A stretch of 12,531 bases of DNA from an uncultured Gammaproteobacteria bacterium (GTDB taxonomy: Bacteria; Pseudomonadota; Gammaproteobacteria; Rariloculales; Rariloculaceae): assembly GCA_946887385.1 (NCBI GenBank), contig CAMPKU010000126.1:1-12531 (forward strand). The letters run 5' to 3'. Positions 7,898 through 12,531 of this stretch are shown here, in pieces (within the stretch, counting starts at the first letter, position 1; every line of letters starts with the position of its first letter). The position numbers and the translations under genes were made by a program. The notes below the pieces were generated by a model. The model saw nothing but the letters and a program-made list of their open reading frames with translations, was not told the DNA's origin and did no database searches.

Positions 7898-8131
7898 ATG
7901 ACGCCCGACCAAGCCAATCACCGCTTCGACTTGGAGCTGCGCCGCCTCGAAAAGCGCCTCGAAGAGCTCGTGGTCATTTGCCGGCAGCTGCAAGAAGAAA
8001 ACCGGTCTCTGCGGCAGCGGCAAGATTCGCTGATGTCGGAACGCGCCACACTGCTGCAGAAGAACGAGCAGGTGCGCGGGCGCGTCGAAGCCATGATCGG
8101 CCGGCTCAAGGGCATGGAGCAGGTTTCGTGA
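7898..8131 (+). CDS. TIGR02449-family coiled-coil protein (ZapB-like, divisome-associated)
   Basis: This short 77-residue protein is almost entirely one helix rich in Leu, Glu, Arg and Gln. Heptad spacing from about residue 10 to 72 (LRRLEKRLEEL ... RGRVEAMIGRLKGMEQ) predicts a parallel coiled coil. It matches the TIGR02449 family of small proteins encoded just before zapA in many non-enteric gammaproteobacteria. A role beside ZapA in bundling or tethering the Z ring, like ZapB, is inferred from size, fold and neighbour. The frame is open from an earlier ATG at 7838, but the promoter lies between the two, so 7898 was chosen. There is no Shine-Dalgarno sequence. Its TGA overlaps the zapA GTG. 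Confidence 0.85.
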   Translation: MTPDQANHRFDLELRRLEKRLEELVVICRQLQEENRSLRQRQDSLMSERATLLQKNEQVRGRVEAMIGRLKGMEQVS

Positions 8132-8448
8132 GCAGCGCCGGCACCTTCGCCCACGTCACGATCAAGATTTTGGAGAAAGAGTACAACGTCGCGTGTCCGC
8201 TCGAGGAGAAGGCTTCGCTGCTGGCGTCAGCTGAGCTGCTCAACGGCAAGATGCGCGAGATCCGCGACAGCGGTAAAGTGGTTGGGCTCGATCGCGTGGC
8301 CGTGATGGCGGCGCTCAATATCGCGAACGAGCTGCTCAAGGCACAGGGGCAGGACGCGGAGCTCAAGAACATCGTGGGCTTGAGGATTCGGGCGATGCGC
8401 GAGCACCTCGATTCGGCACTCGGCCCCGCGAAGCAGCTCACACTATAA
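8128..8448 (+). CDS. zapA: Cell division protein ZapA
   Basis: This 106-residue protein binds FtsZ and promotes bundling of its protofilaments at the division site. The N-terminal globular part carries the family pattern VTIKILEKEYNVACP and EEKASLLASAELLNGKM. The C-terminal half (from about residue 45) is the coiled-coil dimerisation helix, including DRVAVMAALNIANELL. Its length agrees with E. coli ZapA at 109 residues. The GTG start overlaps the previous stop codon in a GTGA arrangement, so translation is coupled to the TIGR02449 gene; a GGAG at 8117-8120 lies upstream. Placement just before the 6S RNA gene matches E. coli. The stop codon TAA lies inside the -10 box of the next transcription unit. 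Confidence 0.93.
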   Translation: MSSAGTFAHVTIKILEKEYNVACPLEEKASLLASAELLNGKMREIRDSGKVVGLDRVAVMAALNIANELLKAQGQDAELKNIVGLRIRAMREHLDSALGPAKQLTL

Positions 8449-8449
8449 T
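8444..8449 (+). promoter_or_regulatory. -10 box of the 6S RNA promoter, overlapping the zapA stop codon
   Basis: A perfect TATAAT spans 8444-8449, including the zapA TAA at 8446-8448. Transcription would begin at about 8455-8457, exactly where the outer helix of the 6S RNA starts. No good -35 hexamer stands 16 to 18 bases upstream (CGGCCC at 17), so the promoter may rely on the -10 box or an activator, or accept the stationary-phase sigma factor. The link to 6S is inferred from position. Confidence 0.65.
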
Positions 8450-8455
8450 AGGCCT

Positions 8456-8645
8456 CGGTGCTCCCTGCGGTGTTCGACGCGGACGAAGGTCTCTCGGACC
8501 CTAAATCATGCCTCAGGGGTTCGGTTCTGTCGGTGATGGTGTGCAAATCCGGTCTTACCGGGAAGCCTTAAGTCCTGACGGCGTACCCCACCTGTTGCTC
8601 CGGTTCGAGAGCAACGGTCCATGACGGCACAGGCGGGGAGCACCA
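8456..8645 (+). ncRNA. ssrS: 6S RNA
   Basis: 6S RNA is a long hairpin mimicking an open promoter, which binds RNA polymerase holoenzyme and down-regulates housekeeping transcription in stationary phase. The ends form a 9-bp perfect closing helix (8457-8465 with 8636-8644). The conserved TGTTCG at 8471-8476 and GAAGCCTTAA at 8562-8571 match E. coli 6S. A 7-bp hairpin at 8594-8600/8609-8615 with an 8-base loop sits where E. coli has its small hairpin on the 3' side of the central bubble. GGGGT (8516-8520) pairs with ACCCC (8585-8589) at the base of the apical stem. The span of about 188 bases is normal. Position between zapA and ygfA is the classic locus. Exact ends are estimates. Confidence 0.92.
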
Positions 8646-9229
8646 CTCCAACTTCGGATGCCGTACGCCGGCAGCTGCGTCGCGAGATGCGCACCCGGCG
8701 CCGCGCGCTCGCTGACGACGTTCGCGCGCACGCCGACCGCGCGATCCATGCGCATCTCCTTAGCTTGCCCGAGCTCAAGCGCGCGCAGCACATTGCCGTG
8801 TTCCTCGCGTTCGACGGCGAGCCGTCGCTCGCGCCGCTGATCGAGGCGGCCAGACGGCATCGCAAACGCCTCTACGTTCCCGTGCTGCGCGGCTTGACCA
8901 TGACGTTCGCGGAGCTCGAGCCGAGCGCGGCGCTCGCCGCAAACTTCTTCGGCATCCTGGAACCGAAAGTCGGCCGCAAGATCGATGCGCGCAAGCTCGA
9001 TCTCGTCCTCACGCCGCTCGTGGCGTTCGACGACCGCGGCGTGCGCGTCGGCGTAGGCCGCGGATATTACGACCGCTGTTTCCGGTTTTTACGCCACCGC
9101 TCGCATTGGCGGCGGCCGAAGCTGCTGGGTGTGGCGTACGAGCTACAACGCGTGCCGGTGCTGACGCCGAGCGCCTGGGACGTGCCGCTTTGGGGAGTGG
9201 TCACCGAGGCTGGCGTGCGGCGCTTTTAG
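8621..9229 (+). CDS. ygfA: 5-formyltetrahydrofolate cyclo-ligase
   Basis: This enzyme (also fau, or MTHFS in eukaryotes) converts 5-formyl-tetrahydrofolate to 5,10-methenyl-tetrahydrofolate with ATP. The 202-residue protein has an early arginine-rich helix (LRREMRTRRRAL), AVFLAFDGEPSLAPLI near 59-74, LDLVLTPLVAFDDRGVRVG near 127-144, the ATP-binding loop GVGRGYYDR at 144-152, and WDVPL near 186. Many bacteria have a Gly where Arg147 stands; eukaryotic enzymes can carry a basic residue there. The ATG at 8621 lies inside the 3' arm of the 6S RNA and has no clear Shine-Dalgarno sequence. An in-frame ATG at 8687 is the only downstream alternative and would remove 22 residues. Co-transcription with 6S RNA is as in E. 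coli. Confidence 0.9.
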   Translation: MTAQAGSTTPTSDAVRRQLRREMRTRRRALADDVRAHADRAIHAHLLSLPELKRAQHIAVFLAFDGEPSLAPLIEAARRHRKRLYVPVLRGLTMTFAELEPSAALAANFFGILEPKVGRKIDARKLDLVLTPLVAFDDRGVRVGVGRGYYDRCFRFLRHRSHWRRPKLLGVAYELQRVPVLTPSAWDVPLWGVVTEAGVRRF

Positions 9230-9244
9230 CGAAAGGAGGGAGCG

Positions 9245-9709
9245 ATGGGCCACTGGTTGATGAAGTCCGAGCCCGATGTTTTCGGCATCGACGACCTCGC
9301 CAAGGCGAAGCGCAAGACCACGCACTGGGACGGCGTACGAAATTATCAGGCCCGTAACTTCATGCGCGAGATGCGCCGCGGCGATCGCGCATTTTTCTAT
9401 CACTCCAACTGCGAGGAGCCGGGAGTCGCGGGCATCGTGAAGATCGTGCGGGAGGCATATCCCGACCACACGGCGTTCGATGCGGCCGACCCGCACTTCG
9501 ATTCCAAGAGCGACCCGAGCAAGCCGCGCTGGTACATGGTGGACGTGCAGCTCGAGCGCAAGTTTCGCGGAGTCGTCACGCTCGCAACGTTGCGCGAGCA
9601 CGAGAATCGCGCACTAAAAGGGCTCGCGCTGCTGAAGCGCGGCAATCGTTTGTCGGTAACGCCGGTGAGCGCGGCGCATTGGAAATTCATTCTCGAGCTC
9701 GCTCCGTAG
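9245..9709 (+). CDS. EVE domain-containing protein
   Basis: This 154-residue single-domain protein has the EVE fold, a PUA/YTH-like module that in studied cases recognises modified bases in nucleic acid. The N-terminal signature HWLMKSEPDVFGIDDL, then WDGVRNYQARNFMREM and GDRAFFYHSNCEEPGVAGI, is typical and shared with human THYN1. WYMVDVQLERKF near 98-109 continues the beta barrel. The start has a strong Shine-Dalgarno sequence (AAAGGAGG at 9232-9239) and lies 15 bases after the ygfA stop, so it is probably co-transcribed with 6S RNA and ygfA. Stand-alone EVE genes are common in proteobacteria; the ligand here is unknown. Confidence 0.88.
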   Translation: MGHWLMKSEPDVFGIDDLAKAKRKTTHWDGVRNYQARNFMREMRRGDRAFFYHSNCEEPGVAGIVKIVREAYPDHTAFDAADPHFDSKSDPSKPRWYMVDVQLERKFRGVVTLATLREHENRALKGLALLKRGNRLSVTPVSAAHWKFILELAP

Positions 9710-9792
9710 CGAGCGATGTACGCGCGAGAAGTCGTTCGTGATACGACATGCGAGAGTGTGCAATCAATCACACTCTCACGTTCGCTCTCGCG
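9697..9792 (+). other. Cluster of inverted repeats after the EVE gene
   Basis: Three hairpins follow one another: GCTCGCT/AGCGAGC (9697-9703 and 9708-9714, loop 4, covering the EVE stop codon), GTCGT/ACGAC (9731-9735 and 9743-9747), and GAGAGTGTG/CACACTCTC (9752-9760 and 9769-9777, loop 8). In addition CGCGAGA (9723-9729) can pair with TCTCGCG (9786-9792), enclosing the last two hairpins in a three-way junction. None has a following T run, so this is not a standard intrinsic terminator. It may end or protect the upstream message, or act as a structured leader or small RNA. The repeats are seen directly; function is unknown. Confidence 0.5.
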
Positions 9793-9819
9793 AAGCGGAT
9801 GCGCAAAATCTATAACACG

Positions 9820-9848
9820 CTGGAAATCCTAATCGTTTTATATATACT
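9820..9848 (+). promoter_or_regulatory. Candidate promoter of the small basic protein gene
   Basis: TATACT (9843-9848) is a good -10 box inside an AT-rich stretch, unlike the surrounding DNA. The best -35 at 17-base spacing is CTGGAA (9820-9825), a weak match. Transcription would start near 9855 and give a leader of about 27 bases that contains GGAG at 9871-9874. A second TATAAC at 9811-9816 is a less likely alternative. Confidence 0.45.
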
Positions 9849-9881
9849 CAACGCCGTCTATCCCGACAACGGAGACTACCC

Positions 9882-10025
9882 ATGGCCTCTATGAAGAAAG
9901 TGTCATCGAAAAAGAAGTCATCGCGCCGCAAGAAAGCGAAGCGCAAAGTGGCGAAGCGTCCGGCAAAGCGCAGAGCGAAAAAGCGCGCGAAGAAGACCCG
10001 GACGACGCGCCGCAAAAAACGCTAA
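9882..10025 (+). CDS. Small histone H1-like, lysine/arginine-rich protein
   Basis: This 47-residue reading frame starts with ATG, with GGAG (9871-9874) seven bases upstream, and ends in TAA. The product has 17 Lys and 11 Arg (60 percent basic), no Asp or Glu, no aromatic residue, and only Ala, Ser, Thr, Val, Pro and Met besides. Runs such as KKKSSRRKKAKRKVAKRPAK recall the tails of bacterial H1-like proteins (Hc1, AlgP, BpH1), which bind DNA non-specifically. It could equally bind RNA; a ribosomal protein is less likely because no such family fits. The candidate promoter upstream and the strong terminator at 10075 suggest a single-gene transcript and support a real gene. Function is inferred from composition only, and no named family is claimed. 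Confidence 0.75.
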   Translation: MASMKKVSSKKKSSRRKKAKRKVAKRPAKRRAKKRAKKTRTTRRKKR

Positions 10026-10074
10026 GGGATTAACAGCGTTTAGTCGGGCCAGAAACTTTGGCTCAGACGAGTGT

Positions 10075-10106
10075 AGTGCCCGCCAAGTTGCGGGCACTCT
10101 CTTTTT
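10075..10106 (+). terminator. Intrinsic terminator after the basic protein gene
   Basis: A perfect 9-bp GC-rich stem (AGTGCCCGC at 10075-10083, GCGGGCACT at 10090-10098, 6-base loop) is followed by CTC and five T (10102-10106). It lies 50 bases after the stop codon of the basic protein gene. It also ends only 16 bases before the rpiA ATG, so rpiA transcripts must either pass it or begin very close to the gene. Confidence 0.85.
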
Positions 10107-10122
10107 GGGCAGGGGCATTTCG

Positions 10123-10779
10123 ATGACACAGGACACGAACAAGCATGGCGCAGCGACCGCTGCGTTGTCTTACATCAAGGATGGCATGTCGCTCGGAATC
10201 GGCACGGGCAGCACAGTGGACGTGTTCATCGAAGTGCTGCAACCGTTGGCCGGCAAGCTCGGTCCGATCGTTTCGAGCTCCGCGCGATCGACGAAACGCT
10301 TGGCCGAGCTCGGCATGCAAGCGGTGGAGCTCGGCTCGACGGGCGATCTCGATCTGTACGTGGACGGAGCCGATGAAGCAACGAAACACCGGCACTTGAT
10401 CAAAGGCGGCGGTGGGGCGCTCACGCGGGAGAAGGTCTTGGCGGCCGCGTCCCGTCGTTTCATTTGCATCATCGACGAGACGAAGCTCGTGCCCACCCTC
10501 GGCCGCTTCCCGCTGCCGGTGGAAGTGATACCGATGGCGCAGTCGTACGTCGCGCGGCAGATGGTGAAAGCCGGCGGCCAACCGATTTGGCGCGAGGGGT
10601 TCGTGACGGACAACGGTAATCACGTCATCGACGTTCATAACTTGAAGATCGCGAATCCCCTCGAGGTCGAAACGCGCTTCAATCAAATCGCCGGCGTCGT
10701 CACCGTCGGCATCTTCGCGAATCGACCTGCGGACGTGCTGCTGATCGGCGGTGCCGGCGGCGTCAAGGTGATTCAGTAG
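10123..10779 (+). CDS. rpiA: Ribose-5-phosphate isomerase A
   Basis: RpiA interconverts ribose 5-phosphate and ribulose 5-phosphate in the non-oxidative pentose phosphate pathway, in the cytoplasm. The 218-residue protein aligns along its length with E. coli RpiA (219 residues). Catalytic and binding residues keep the same numbers: Asp81 and Asp84 in YVDGADE, Lys94 in IKGGG and Glu103 in ALTREK. The phosphate-binding loop GIGTGST is at 25-31, and PLPVEVIPMA follows. The ATG at 10123 was chosen because MTQD matches E. coli and GGGG (10112-10115) precedes it; an in-frame TTG at 10105 falls in the terminator T run and is unlikely. It is near ygfA in E. coli too, there separated by serA. No clear promoter of its own is visible. 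Confidence 0.95.
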   Translation: MTQDTNKHGAATAALSYIKDGMSLGIGTGSTVDVFIEVLQPLAGKLGPIVSSSARSTKRLAELGMQAVELGSTGDLDLYVDGADEATKHRHLIKGGGGALTREKVLAAASRRFICIIDETKLVPTLGRFPLPVEVIPMAQSYVARQMVKAGGQPIWREGFVTDNGNHVIDVHNLKIANPLEVETRFNQIAGVVTVGIFANRPADVLLIGGAGGVKVIQ

Positions 10780-10788
10780 CGGCTGGCT

Positions 10789-10825
10789 GACAGCCATTTG
10801 GCCATACTTATGGCTGTTGGCTGTC
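10789..10825. terminator. Inverted repeats between convergent genes, possible bidirectional terminator
   Basis: GACAGCCA (10789-10796) can pair with TGGCTGTC (10818-10825), or, in a rival fold, ACAGCCAT (10790-10797) with ATGGCTGT (10810-10817). The right arm holds a direct repeat TGGCTGT-TGGCTGT, so the two folds exclude each other. The site lies 10 bases after the rpiA stop and about 40 bases from the end of the oppositely oriented ankyrin gene. No T run follows on either strand, so termination here is plausible but unproven. Confidence 0.45.
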
Positions 10826-10866
10826 TATAGTGTCCGGCTAATGGATGCAGCCCGAACCACCCGGCC

Positions 10867-12453
10867 TCAGCGTTGACGTTGTTGCTGGCGCTCCGCCTCG
10901 CCCAGCCAGTCCGCCATCGTCGAGTCGTTCATGGCGTAGAACGCCCAGCCCTGCGCGGTGCCGCTCCATCGGTAGTCCTTGATCGTCATATCGATGCCAC
11001 GATCGATGAGGTAGCGCATCCCGTCGTAGTCTTTGAAGCCGACGAGATGGTGCAGCAGGCTCGCCGGCTCGTGCGAGCTCCAGCGCGTGTTGATATCGGC
11101 GCCGCGCTCGAGAAGAAAATCCGCTGTCTCGAAGTAATGGTTGGTGACGGCGAAAGCGAGCGCGACGTCGAGCACCTGCTGCGCCGTGGGCGTATCCCAC
11201 TTCAGATGGCTGCGCGCCCGCGCGTCGTTGTACGGGTAGTGCCGGCCGACGTCACGCAACGCGCCGGCTGCGTCGAACCACTGCCGGACTCGGTCGAGAT
11301 CGCCCGTGCCAGCCGCGTGCGGCAAATCGTCGGGCACAGGCCAAATGCGTGTGAGCAACGGCAGGAGGTGAATATTCGCGTAGACGAATGCGAACTCCAC
11401 GGCTTGCGATGGCGGCGGCGGGCGGCATCGGACTATGGCCGGCTCAAGATCGAGCAGCGCAGTGATGTGCTCGCTGCGGTCATTGAGCGTGGCCACCTCG
11501 ATGAGCCCAGCCTGAAACCACACGAACGCTTCATCGAGCAGCCACCGCTCGCGCAGCAAGCCGGCGACGAACGCCGGCAAGTCGCGCTCGTGCAGGGCGC
11601 GAGTGACCTCGGCCATCACGTACGCCTTCCAAAGCCCGACGGCTGCGGCATGTTCGGGCCGGTGGTCGATGAAGTACCTGACGAACGCGCCGCGGCTCAA
11701 GGTGGCATCGACGTGCCCGCCGAGCGCGGGATCGAGCTCGATCAGCCGCTCGAGCAGCATCGACGCGACTGCCTCGTGACCGAAGGCGCACGCGCGCACG
11801 AACGCTCCGGCGACGGCCGCGGAATCGTGCCTCTGCTCCTCGAGCACGGTGCGAAGCGCGTGCTTATCGCCGAGCGCCGCAACGAACGCGAGCGTGCGCG
11901 GAAGCAGACGCTTCCGCTGAAACAGCTCGAGCAGCCCTCGGGCTCGGGACTCGAGAATGCCGTCGCAAACCGACGGCGTCACGACCGCGCCCGCGTCGAT
12001 GAGGGCTTCCGCGCAGGCCCCGCGTGTGAACCACTGTTCTCGCTGCGGGTCGCCGGCGTCGCCATACGCGCCGGTCGCCATTCCGAGCAAGCCGCCGTCT
12101 TCGTCGTCGGCCCGCCACGAAAGCAGCGCGGGATACTCCGCCAATAGACGCTGCAATCCGGCGACGTCGTTATCGTGAATGACGCGTTGCGCCTCTGTGA
12201 TGGCCCAGTCCAGTCCCTGCCCCGCGCGCTTGCGCACCTCGGCGGCCAACTCTTGCCAGCCGGCGAAGCCGTAGTCGCGCGCGATGACGAGCTGCGCATG
12301 GCGCTGCGTCAGCGGCGGATCGAGATTGGGCAGGTGCACGCGCGCTCGTGCGAGAGCAGCGGCGTCGCCGGTGGCGACGTCGCGCGCGAGCTTCTTGGCC
12401 TGTTTACGGAGGGACTCGAGCGACGGGCGCGGCGGCAGCTTGAAAATGGTCAT
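10867..12453 (-). CDS. Ankyrin-type repeat protein
   Basis: This 528-residue protein has no signal peptide or membrane segment and is probably cytoplasmic. The N-terminus (LPPRPSLESLRKQAKKL ... HAQLVIARDYGFAGWQEL, residues 6-69) is a helical module often seen ahead of ankyrin repeats in bacterial proteins. Ankyrin-like helix pairs can be read near 144-205, 215-265, 378-400 and 430-515. The clearest is the last pair, with ETADFLLERGADINTRW at 442-458 and YDGMRYLIDRGIDMTIKD at 476-493. The middle is diverged and the repeats there are uncertain. Ankyrin repeats bind other proteins; no enzyme motif is visible and the partner is unknown. The ATG has an excellent Shine-Dalgarno sequence (AAAGGAGGT at 12466-12458) at 4 to 5 bases spacing. 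It converges on rpiA and is not part of the conserved block. Confidence 0.85.
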   Translation of the reverse strand: MTIFKLPPRPSLESLRKQAKKLARDVATGDAAALARARVHLPNLDPPLTQRHAQLVIARDYGFAGWQELAAEVRKRAGQGLDWAITEAQRVIHDNDVAGLQRLLAEYPALLSWRADDEDGGLLGMATGAYGDAGDPQREQWFTRGACAEALIDAGAVVTPSVCDGILESRARGLLELFQRKRLLPRTLAFVAALGDKHALRTVLEEQRHDSAAVAGAFVRACAFGHEAVASMLLERLIELDPALGGHVDATLSRGAFVRYFIDHRPEHAAAVGLWKAYVMAEVTRALHERDLPAFVAGLLRERWLLDEAFVWFQAGLIEVATLNDRSEHITALLDLEPAIVRCRPPPPSQAVEFAFVYANIHLLPLLTRIWPVPDDLPHAAGTGDLDRVRQWFDAAGALRDVGRHYPYNDARARSHLKWDTPTAQQVLDVALAFAVTNHYFETADFLLERGADINTRWSSHEPASLLHHLVGFKDYDGMRYLIDRGIDMTIKDYRWSGTAQGWAFYAMNDSTMADWLGEAERQQQRQR

Positions 12454-12531
12454 GACAACCTCCTTTCATTTAGTGCCTGTACCCCGCTGACGCCAGGCTG
12501 AAAGAAGGTGCTTTACGCACACGGGTCGAAC

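Noticed and set aside
9716..9832. 38-residue frame starting at the ATG at 9716
   Set aside because: There is no ribosome binding site, the frame spans the hairpin cluster, and the product shows no recognisable composition or motif.
10105..10122. TTG at 10105 as the rpiA start
   Set aside because: It lies in the T run of the intrinsic terminator, and the added residues are absent from E. coli RpiA, whose MTQD start matches the ATG at 10123.
12505..12531. Possible tRNA T-arm like stretch at the window edge (GTTCGACCC on the minus strand)
   Set aside because: No matching acceptor stem, CCA or anticodon arm can be found, and the window ends there.
1..12531. CRISPR arrays, insertion sequences, integrase genes and prophage genes
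   Set aside because: No spaced direct repeats, transposase-like proteins or terminal inverted repeats with target duplications were seen on either strand.

Overview
The window is about 12.5 kb of GC-rich DNA from a gammaproteobacterium. The best evidence is gene order: a leftward block (ygfB-pepP-ubiH-ubiI) stands back to back with a rightward block (zapA - 6S RNA - ygfA/fau ... rpiA), as around the E. coli ssrS locus. A TIGR02449-type coiled-coil gene before zapA and the second ubiquinone hydroxylase fit a Pseudomonas/Xanthomonas-like or Steroidobacter/Nevskia-like lineage rather than an enteric. The exact genus cannot be read from the sequence.

Left part (minus strand, 7801 down to 138): six closely packed genes that look like one operon. 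They are a UPF0149 protein (ygfB), aminopeptidase P (pepP), two FAD-dependent ubiquinone-ring hydroxylases (ubiH, ubiI), a large periplasmic protein with two trypsin-like domains and four PDZ-like segments, and a small four-helix membrane protein. Gaps are 0 to 23 bases and several starts are GTG, which suggests translational coupling. The first 137 bases hold a strongly strand-biased C-rich tract that is G-rich in the transcript sense of the operon.

Middle (7802-9709, plus strand): from overlapping divergent promoters the cell-division pair TIGR02449/zapA is read. The first gene looks leaderless. The -10 box of the 6S RNA gene lies over the zapA stop codon, and the 6S RNA is followed by 5-formyltetrahydrofolate cyclo-ligase and an EVE-domain protein.

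Right part (9710-12531): an AT-rich, hairpin-rich spacer leads to a 47-residue protein that is 60 percent Lys/Arg with no acidic residue, resembling a bacterial histone-H1-like tail. It ends in a clear intrinsic terminator lying only 16 bases before the rpiA ATG. rpiA converges on a 528-residue ankyrin-type repeat protein on the minus strand, which has a near-perfect Shine-Dalgarno sequence.

Most of the window is conserved housekeeping DNA: ubiquinone synthesis, Z-ring assembly, RNA polymerase regulation by 6S RNA, folate recycling and the pentose phosphate pathway. The parts most worth a second look are the tandem protease/pseudoprotease, the tiny basic protein with its structured upstream region, the leaderless divisome gene, and the two places where RNA structures overlap gene starts. 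No mobile element, CRISPR array or tRNA was found.
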